NCBI GenBank assembly: GCA_031761405.1
Contig: JASEVX010000084.1
Location: 190,001-254,000, forward strand
DNA length: 64,000 nt
Reading direction: 5' to 3'
Source: Serripes groenlandicus
Taxonomy: Eukaryota > Mollusca > Bivalvia > Cardiida > Cardiidae
Shown: one piece after another, positions 56,088 through 64,000 of the stretch
Layout: each line of letters opens with the position of its first letter
How positions within the stretch are numbered: the first letter of the stretch is position 1
Made by a program: the position numbers and the translations under genes
The notes under the pieces: generated by a model
The model's input: the letters and a program-made list of their open reading frames with translations, nothing else
Told to the model about the DNA's origin: nothing
The model's database searches: none

Positions 56088-56178
56088 CCAGACATCGTCA
56101 TCTGACGGTAATTTTGTTGTTGTTGTCTTTATGTAAAACGGATGTTCTTTGTCCATATAAGTGATTCCAAGGGGTTGT
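56088..56178 (-). pseudogene. Detached piece of the segment 2 Crypton relic
   Basis: Matches 42866-42958 of segment 1 (GACATC-TC-TCTGACGGTAA, TTCTT-GTCCATATAAGTGA, GGGGTTGTTT). Left neighbour is a 51-bp minisatellite unit, right neighbour the CTAA end of the putative Helitron-like element. Confidence 0.7.
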
Positions 56179-56182
56179 TTTA

Positions 56183-56790
56183 TTAGTCGCCGGGAAGAAG
56201 CCCGCGACTTCTATTTTTAATAGCTTTTCGGATATGACATAGGAGGAGAGTTATTATTAGAAAAAAATCAAATTTAAATGTCTTGAACATATTACAATTG
56301 GGATTGTTCAAAAACACTTAGTTATGACACATCTAAAATGAAATAAATAATCCGATGTTTTAAGTTTTGCAGTTTCTTTATTTTGGCTCTCATTTATGTT
56401 TTTTTGTTTTATTTACGAATACAAAAGAGTCCCTGCTAGACTTGCTGCAGACTGTTATGTGTCAATGTCGAGATAACAATTACGTCGAATTCTCCTTTTA
56501 GTAGCAATTTTAACTTACTGAATGTTATTATCATGTTCAAAGAGATGGCTTGATTTATGTAGAATTCATTTAATAATGTTAATCCATGAGTATCTAAAAT
56601 AGGAACTGTTTCTAAGCCAAATATGTTGATCAAGTGACTACCGAATACCGACTGCGTAGATAAATCTCCTTTGCAGAGGGCCGTTCTTTACAATCACTTA
56701 CAAATAGATAATTATAGGTGATTTAAAATGTTTATTTGGTTCGAAACAAATGACGAAAAGAACAAACTGAGATAAAACTGGTTTTAATAT
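56183..56790 (-). mobile_element. Reversed copy of the putative Helitron-like element
   Basis: On the minus strand it runs from AAACCAGTTTTATCTCAG through the coding relic (56633 to 56472) to the hairpin and CTAA ending at 56183. It interrupts a Crypton relic whose parts lie at 56088-56178 and from 57519 on. Confidence 0.5.
56472..56633 (-). pseudogene. Coding relic in the reversed element
   Basis: MINIFGLETVPILDTHGLTL and following residues match the plus-strand relic at 40600-40752. Conserved at protein level in two separate insertions. Confidence 0.45.
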
Positions 56791-57440
56791 AAAAATTACT
56801 TTGAATGAACACTTTCTGCCCATAAAGAGAGTGTAAAAAACGACAATTATTCGAAGAAAAAACGAATCGGGTCTTTCGTACAAAATTATTTCGTCCTTGA
56901 CAATTTTAAATTTGACATTAGATTCCCTACAGTCATTTTGCTTGCGATCCGCATATTGTTATGCACCATTAACACAAGGGCGCTCATCATTATATCATTT
57001 TAAAGCACACTCTCTGCCTATAAAGAGAGTGTAAAGAACGACAACTATGCGAAGAGGAAACGAATCGGATCTTTCGTACACAATTAGTTCGTCATTGACA
57101 ATTTTAAATGTGTTATTAGATTCCCTACACGCATTTTGCTTGCGATCTGCATATTGTTATGCACCATTGACACAAGGGCTCACATCATTATATAATTTTA
57201 AAACATGAGTAGACTAATGATTGGTTAGATTACTCATTTCCTGTTTATGATCAATAATAAGTTGGCTGTGTATAAGGTCAACCTACCTTAGAATGGAGAT
57301 TGATCATAACAAATGAAAGGCTTTAATTATATTTCAATGAAGGACATTCACTTCGTTGACAAAAAAAAGTTATGATACATTTTCACTTGACCCCATCCCA
57401 GATGTTCCAATATGCCCTTTAATTGATTTGTTTTCAACTA
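56790..57440. other. Spacer inside the interrupted Crypton relic
   Basis: Contains two similar blocks of about 180 bp (56800-56980 and 56997-57180) with CTGCCCATAAAGAGAGTGTA-like text and TGCATATTGTTATGCACCATT. No gene seen. It is probably part of the inserted element(s). Confidence 0.55.
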
Positions 57441-58215
57441 CTATAATGTAAGTGTTATGCATAACTGCAGTATGGATTTCCGGCGACATTGATGCGTTGC
57501 ATCAACTTTCTCTTGTTTGGTATTTTTTGTAAATTGTTGAAGGATCTCTGGTAGGGATTTTATTGAGCGAAAGTCTCTTGGATTCACCCTTGTTCTTGTT
57601 TTGGTTTGTCGTTCACTGAATTCCAGGTATTCGTGTCCGTTGCCGTTGGAATCCGCCTTCATTATCGATGTTCTGAACAGCTTTGAAGGCCAAATGCACA
57701 GTGTTATAAAACTACAATGGTTGAAGAATAGAATCGGGAGTTTGGCCTCCACTGAGTTGGCCGGTCTGCCAAAACACTTCCAGCTCCGCGTCGGTGATCG
57801 GGTCTGACATGTGGGACAAGTTCCCCTTTCCTTCTCGTTGCAGGTGCTTCTGCTTGCTTTTAAGCACTTCTCTTACTTTTGCAAAGTTGGGGCCTGTTGC
57901 AATGTACTCTCAAAAGTTGTGCCTTTTTAGCTGTCTGTCGAAACTGGACATCATACTGCGGAGCGAATTCGGCTCGTAATCGTCACCGTCAGACTTGCGA
58001 ACAGCAATAAAATATATGCATAGGAGGTTTTGCAGTTCATTTTTTGGGATAGATTGGAGTGCACTAGTCTCACCGATGATTTAAAAGGATTCTCGTAATA
58101 TTTTTAGATCATTGATTGTTTTTTTGATTGAATGTTCTGATTAGTTTGACCCTCGATAAATTGGTCAATGTCAGTCTCTGCTACTTGGAGGAAACGTTTC
58201 GTCTGCTCGACTCCC
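57441..58215 (-). pseudogene. Crypton-type (DUF3504) tyrosine recombinase relic, segment 2 (N-terminal part)
   Basis: Same order of blocks as in segment 1: ETDIDQFIEGQTNQN near 58180, RGMMSS/SMMSSFDRQLKRHNF-like near 57940, KVREVLKSKQKHLQREGKG, SDPITDAELEVFWQTGQL, then EYLEFSERQTKTRTRVNPRD near 57600. The relic is cut by an insertion; its next piece is at 56088-56178. The C-terminal catalytic part is missing. Confidence 0.78.
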
Positions 58216-58555
58216 TAATCTTGCTCTTTGTAAGACGATAGTCTCTCACCTTCTAATTCACATTCCAAATCAGAATCCCTAATTTTGATATGATAAAATG
58301 TTCCGTCGTCTCGGAAAACCTTGTCAATTATCAACTCCCTTTGCCGTCAAGATATACGAATGAACCGTGTACGAATAATATGATCAGCCATCTTAATGTT
58401 TACAAACAGGCGTAGTAATACAAAAAGTTCAAGTGGGGTTGTTAGCCTTATTTGCATAGACAGTGTCATGTGATATTTATGTAATGGCATTCTAATACTT
58501 CTGGCACGTATTATGTGATAAGGTAACTTGAATCTCATTGCGAAACAATCTTATT

Positions 58556-58790
58556 AACTCTTTCCCACATACCGACACACTATAACGCCTCTGCCGAGGA
58601 CGACCTTTGAAAACATTGTGGCAACGGAAGAAATTGCTCATCATGAGCAACTTCACTTTTTGCCAAAATATTCTCAACTATGACATGATTAATCTTTCGT
58701 CTATAAAGAGTTTCCGAAATTTTGCCTAGATATTGTCAAAGTCGTCTACTGTAGAATTGTTGTATGTTGGAAAGCGTTAATCACGCTCGA
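58556..58790. repeat. Hairpin MITE (family 1), segment 2 counterpart
   Basis: TTAACTCTTTCCCACATACC left, GAAATTGCTCATCATGAGC core, GTCGTCTACTGTAG and GGAAAGCGTTAA right. Confidence 0.8.
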
Positions 58791-58861
58791 TGGCTAACCC
58801 AGTACTCGCACCAAATTTGTGGGGAAAATCCAAAAGGCGGACCCCGCTCATCACGTTACTT

Positions 58862-59030
58862 TGTTTGGATTGTTTTTTACGCCGTTTTCAACAATATTTC
58901 ACTTAGGTCACGGCGTTTCTTGGTTAATTTACCAGTTATTTCGGTACTATATAACCTGAAAACAATGCATCCGTTGTGATGCTATCCGCGCTACACTGAG
59001 CGACAAGAGAGGAAGCCATGTCTACCAGTG
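58862..59030 (-). mobile_element. Diverged SINE piece, segment 2
   Basis: TTTACGCCGTTTTCAACAAT, GGCGTTTCTTGGTTAATTTACC and CTGAGCGACAAGAGAGG; matches 44220-44375. Confidence 0.6.
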
Positions 59031-59249
59031 TTAACCCTTTTCCACATATATCATATCTGCAGCAGAAGACATTGAAAACTCTAAAGCAACCATATGGAAA
59101 ACCGCTGTAAATAATAGTAAAATCATTAAATAAATAAAACATTGTGGCAAATGGAGAAATTGCTCCATATGAGCAAATTATCACACTGTTCTCAACAGTC
59201 GTCTGCTGCAGAGGTGTCAGAAAGCGTCTATATGTGGAAAAGGGTTGAT
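59030..59249. repeat. Hairpin MITE (family 1), segment 2
   Basis: TTAACCCTTTTCCACATAT left, GGAGAAATTGCTCCATATGAG core, GTCGTCTGCTGCAGAGGTG and GGAAAAGGGTTGA right; counterpart of 44378-44602. Confidence 0.75.
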
Positions 59250-60639
59250 GTACTTCGTATGACCCGACCGGCGGTCGAACCATGATCTCCCGCTCCCAGA
59301 GTGGACGCTCTATAAGCTTATATACACCACACAGACGCGTAACCGTGATCCCTCGCTCCCAAGGCGGATTCTCTAACCTTACATACACTACAAAGACGCT
59401 TAATCTCAACACTTAAACCTTTCCTACATTCAGCAAATCTGCGGCAGACGACTTTGAAAGTACGTAGGCAAAACCACGGAAAAGCTCTAAAAATGTAGGT
59501 ATAATTACTGACAAGAGTTGTAATTGGCTAATTAATTGATTAATACCGAGCTATGAAGGTAGTGCATGTAAATGGAATACCAGCAGGCCATATAGTTTTA
59601 AAAATATTATCCTTTTTCCCGCATACCACAAGTAATCTGCAACAGACGACTTAAGAAACATCTAGGTAAAACTGTAAAGCACTCTATAAATGAACATATA
59701 AGAAGTGAAAAGACATTGCCAACTTTCGGTAAATCCGGTATCTCGAAAGCTTCTATGGAGTAATAGAGGGAAAGAATAGTTAAATTGCTCCTACAAATTA
59801 GTTAATGAATAGATCATTTCATTTCAAACGAATACGTTAGGAAAACATTAAACATTATTCTGGTATTTAAAAACAACCGATTACTTCATTTCAAACGGTC
59901 CAAGTTGCAGAATTTTGTTCTCTTTCATTTTGACTAATTCAAATAATTATTTTTTAAATATATTTTGGTATTTTTTGAACATTTATGTAAAATTCGTTGC
60001 CTCAGAAAGTTGAAACTGTGTATTTGTGCGTGCGTTATTGTGTCATCTCAGCAAGGTACCGATTGTCCTACATTTTGATTTTGGGAAAAGAAAATCGATG
60101 TAGGACGATCAGGTAAAACATGCAGGTAATGTGTTGTCTAATCGCTTCCCGGGGCGAAGATATCCCTACAGTTCGTATCTTTAAAAAGTCCACTTTCAAG
60201 GTATGTTTCGGTTTCTTTATGAAACAGTGTTAACGATTTTTCTCTACTTTTAACTAATTTTGAAAATAATTTTCTTATTCAAATATAATATTTGGATCAA
60301 CGTATGTCTTTGGGACGTTGTCTATTATACATGGTTTATATTCAAATACAATTTTTTTTTTAAAAATCGGTTGAACTTATATTTTTCGGACATGTAAATC
60401 AATTTTGGAATTAATCTTTTTTTATATTTTTATCGGTGCGGGTGTAGTAAGCTCATTGCAAAAACAATGAAGACCAATATGAGATAGCAAGCTGATCTCG
60501 GTTTACACTGTTTTCGAAGTTATTCAATATTATGCACAGAAGTATAAGGTGTAAGCAAAAGTCCTTTATATATACAGAATGCACTGTAAGATTAAGTGCA
60601 TGTATATGGTTTAGTCTCGCAGAATTAACATGTTTTACA

Positions 60640-61030
60640 TTGTTTGCGACTCCTTTCATAAATGTTCGATTGTACCTTCCTCCAGATCCATGGTGTATTT
60701 GCTACAAATGTGTGGTCATCAAGGACGAGACTCATTCCGCCGGGCTTGTTCTTCACGCAATCGAGATGTACTTGAGCATTAGCCATGTTTCGAGTATGAT
60801 AAATAATAAAAAAACGATACCTTTTACCTTGATGTTTCAATTCGATTAATGCTCTAACAGTCTGTTCCTTTTTTTTGATAATGAAAAGCATTTATTTATT
60901 AGTGATTTGGTTTGTCGGAAAAGCATACACAAATCTTTCCGCCGCGCTTGTTCTTCACAAAATCGAGATGTACTTGAGCATTAGTCGTGTTTCCAGTATG
61001 ATATATAAACAATACATTATACCTGTTTCT
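60640..61030 (-). pseudogene. Same minus-strand coding motif, upstream of copy C
   Basis: One clear unit (HLDCVKNKPGGMSLVLDDHT, FVANTPWIWRKVQSN; about 60815-60660) and a decayed one (61020-60930). Same position relative to copy C as the triplet has to copy B. Confidence 0.35.
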
Positions 61031-61491
61031 AAAAGTTTCAATTCAATGAATGCGCTAGCTAACCACTCGGCAACAGCGGATTCCTGACACCGAGAAGAAG
61101 AACACACCCGGCATTACAGTTGAAATGCTAGATTGGTAGCCACATTTGTTACTCATATACATGATTGCAACCAGATTGACGGAAATAATTTCAAGGAACT
61201 TTCGAAATAATATCAGGTTTTAACCCAAATACAGACGAATGTTGACGCCTTTGCAGCAGACGACGTATGAAAACACGATAAGATATGAAATTGATCATGT
61301 TTTCAATGATAATACTTTCATTTATTGACCTTCCTTATTTTAGCCAAGATATTTTGAAAGTCGCCTGGGAGTTAGGATTAATTAAAAAATAAAGACCAAG
61401 GTTCTCGCCGTGCAAATCTTAGATACGGAATAAAACTCACACATCGAACGTAACAGAAATTCACTTATCGTCTACTCGCGAAGGTGCAATA

Positions 61492-63829
61492 ATGTATATA
61501 ATCAAGCTTTTGGTTTCTGCATTCTTGTGGACTGCTATTTCAGGTAAATTTAATTAAATATGTGCGTTTATAATATTCTTCATTTTTGTTATTCTTAAGT
61601 CTCGTATTTATATTTAGTACATGGTATGTGAACTACTTTATTCCTGGTATGTGAATTTACATTATCAATTTATTCGTAGTATTGCTTACATGGTACGTAA
61701 ATGGACATTATCACTTTATTCGTATTATTTCCCACATGGTATGTTAACTGGCATTATCACTGTATTCGTAGTATTGCTTATATGGTAAGTGAACTGGCAT
61801 TTCCACCTTAGTCGTATTATTGCTTACATGGTAGGTGAACTAGCCGCCGTTATATGAATGAACATTTGTAACGACGTTAAACATCAATCAATCAACCAGT
61901 CGATCAATCAATCAATCATCAATCAATCAGTCAAACTTTCTTTACAGCAAGAATTACATGGAACACACAATGGTTCAACAAAAGCAGTCCATATCAAAAC
62001 GGGTGAGTAACATTTGAATTCTGCTGTATAGAATATATTGAGGAGAGAAGTTACAAATAAGCTTCTGGCTTTCTTGAATTTTCAAGTTATACAAACATTT
62101 GCCGTAAAGTAATTATCTTATTATGCATTTTTATTTTTCTGTTTAAATGACCATGAAATGATGCTCTTTTTTGTTTGTTTGTATTACAAGATGAATGTAT
62201 ATGTATACATAAAAAAAAAATGTCTACGTCTGTGTCAAGAATCCAAAACGGGTGTCTATGATATCACCATCATAACGTTTTATTTATTGAAACAAGGCCA
62301 GAGGAGACAATGGCACAGTATTGACCAACGATTCGAATCACGTAAAGAACCAATACAATCAGACCAAAATACTTCTCTGTAAATATATTGGATCTGATTA
62401 CAACGCATAAAAGGTCGTCTCGAATTGACCTTTTACACACTTAAATACTCATCCGCACGTGTTCGGTGTTTATGTCCAATAACTTACAAGCTACAACAAA
62501 CGCACGTGATACAATCGGAGAACTCGACAATCATCACTTCTCTATATCGTTTATTTCTATTGGTTATATAATTTGTATTATGCCGAACGATTTGGATGAG
62601 CGACGATTTGATTGGCTGACTCAAAGGTCAATCTGATAAGACCTGTATGGGGCATATCGGATCGATATACGAGCAAGCGAAGTTTAAGTCTGGTTTTGAT
62701 GATATAGGTATAGAGCTGACATTTGATACTCGAAATTCATGATTATGTTTAGTTTGTCCATTATTTCGTTCGTTACTGCATGCATTTTGAAACTAAATTT
62801 ATTTCCATTAGTTGACTTCGTTATTATTAGGTGTATTTCAAAATTACAATACTATGTTTTTACACATACGAGAAACGTTTTGTTAAAGGAGAAATTGTTC
62901 GTTTTGACATGTATTTCAATACAACATTTTTGAATTTTACATATTGTTTCGATATTGAATATATTTCGATTTTACATGTATTTAGTTATAACATTGATTG
63001 CTTTATTACATGTACAGTCCAACCTATGTTTTAAGACCACCCATGGAAGCTAACATTTTGGTCTTTGTTCACAGGTGGTCTTTAATTACAGTGTCATTTA
63101 TGCAGAAAATGAGTAAATGGGAAATTAAAAGTATGGCCGCTATATAGACAGGGAATTGCTCAACAAAGGTGGTCTTTACTACAGGTTTGACTGTATTTCA
63201 GAACTGAGATAGAACCCCTACCAAATGCCACCTACCTCAATACGGTTTGTCCGAACGGCTCTGGGACACTTAAGATACAGTGTAAAGACAACAAAGGCGA
63301 GGCTTTCATTGCCTTGAAGAACGACACAGTTCTACGCTTCGTTGTAAGCTGTAACGTACAAATTGGTTTACTATGTAACCCTTGGGCTGGATATAATGCC
63401 AGTTGTGAAGATTTCACAATAAATTTCGGTTGTGACGCCCCGGACACGACAGCAGGTAAATCAAATCTTAAACAAGTCTTTATTTTCGCCGACTGTGTGT
63501 GTTACTCGTGATTGTGTCAAAATTGGAAATGTTCATAATAAATAGTGTTTGATCATGTATTGGTATTGGTTATCCGATATTTATTTGATATGGGTCTCTT
63601 TTTTTTCCTTTTCTCTTTCCTTTTACGAAAGCAAACTTTACATATATGTCTGGTTTCGAGATCCAAAATTGCGAAAACCCATTTGTTGGTGTGATCCACC
63701 ATTGTGTGACCAGGTTACCGTTCGGTCGAAATCGTTCGTATAGTAGGAAAAAGGTCAAATCTTGTTGTGTCGGATAACATTTTAAGTTACATAAACCCAT
63801 GGTCCGTCTATTCCAATTAAGTTTGTAAA
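61492..63829 (+). CDS. Copy C: paralogue of the six-Cys gene, exon 4 largely deleted
   Basis: Exons 61492-61543 (MYIIKLLVSAFLWTAIS signal), 61948-62002 (RITWNTQWFNKSSPYQNG) and 63202-63455 (six cysteines in the same spacing) join in phase 1, 2. Where exon 4 should lie, the acceptor, stalk and most of the tail are missing: intron sequence ending CATAAACCCATGG jumps to CCGTCTATTCCAATTAAG and TAA at about 63829. Reading through the exon 3 donor adds about 18 codons before a stop near 63511, which would give a soluble protein without an anchor. It could be a secreted variant, a pseudogene, or use a 3' exon beyond the window. Confidence 0.7.
61615..61848. repeat. 46-bp tandem array in copy C intron 1
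   Basis: About five diverged units of the same pattern as 48965-49400. Confidence 0.85.
61848..61938 (+). mobile_element. SINE 3' part and tail at the exon 2 acceptor of copy C
   Basis: GCCGCCGTTATATGAATGAAC then (CAAT)n runs and AAACTTTCTTTACAG. Shared by all three paralogues. Confidence 0.75.
63013..63195. mobile_element. TIR element (family 2) abutting the exon 3 acceptor of copy C
   Basis: TACAGTCCAACCTATG left and CAGGTTTGACTGTA right, at the same distance from exon 3 as in copy B. Absent from this place in copy A. Confidence 0.85.
63786..63829 (+). pseudogene. Remnant of copy C exon 4
   Basis: Aligns with both ends of the copy B segment 51650-51911 but lacks the middle of about 235 bp, including the splice acceptor and all of the Gly/Asn-rich stalk. 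What remains matches the last codons (LFQ-SL-stop) of copy B. Confidence 0.7.
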
Positions 63830-63908
63830 ATCAGTAAATGATTTTTGATTTGTGATCCATTTTGTTTGTGTTGCACAGACGTTTTGATACGGGATGTATT
63901 TCATGTTC

Positions 63909-64000
63909 TTAACCCGTTTCCACATACAGACGCTTTATGAAGCCTCTACATCAAACGATGTTTGAATTTATTATGGAAAAGGATACATTGGTCATAATAC
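63909..64000. repeat. Hairpin MITE (family 1) 3' of copy C, cut by the window end
   Basis: TTAACCCGTTTCCACATACAG followed by GCCTCTACATCAAACG, same site as 3' of copies A and B. Confidence 0.65.

Overview
The window is AT-rich, intron-rich animal DNA packed with tRNA-derived SINEs, hairpin MITEs and minisatellites. The spliced genes, the SINE heads with A/B boxes and (CAAT)n tails, and the Crypton relics point to an invertebrate. A bivalve or other mollusc is my inference from the repeat style; nothing in the window proves it. There is no bacterial gene organisation, rRNA operon, intact tRNA gene or CRISPR array.

Region 1 (1-29,700) holds two head-to-tail copies of a cathepsin L-like cysteine protease gene, each with 8 coding exons, flanking a run of exactly 200 N (14,642-14,841). 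Copy 2 (17,576-26,051) is intact: its exons join in phase to 334 codons plus stop, with an ERWNIN prosegment and the Gln/Cys/His/Asn catalytic set. Copy 1 (2,315-about 11,420) has the same exons, but small insertions break exons 7 and 8. From about 8.5 kb to the gap, copy 1 differs from copy 2 mostly by short extra bases. That looks like a poorly polished contig end, possibly an allelic duplicate. Real differences also exist, for example a 254-bp TIR element in copy 1 that is absent from copy 2. The gap lies inside a tandem repeat of about 470 bp that carries palindromes.

Region 2 (30,500-64,000) holds three tandem paralogues (A, B, C) of a small gene with 4 coding exons. The intact copy A encodes 201 residues: signal peptide, short N-glycosylatable segment, a six-cysteine domain in one exon, a Gly/Ser/Asn-rich stalk and a C-terminal hydrophobic tail resembling a GPI-anchor signal. 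I cannot assign a family; a distant likeness to SUEL-type lectin domains is only a hypothesis. Copy B has lost the start codon and frame of its signal-peptide exon. Copy C has lost nearly all of exon 4 (stalk and anchor). A SINE tail abuts the exon 2 acceptor in all three, and a 183-bp TIR element abuts the exon 3 acceptor in B and C.

The spacers between A, B and C are also duplicated. Each carries a 51-bp minisatellite, a minus-strand relic of a Crypton-type (DUF3504) tyrosine recombinase, hairpin MITEs, SINE pieces and a repeated minus-strand coding motif. One spacer also has a foldback element with a fragment of an integrase N-terminus, and a putative Helitron-like element splits the second Crypton relic. 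The likely history is gene duplication by segment, followed by element insertion, satellite growth and decay of some copies.
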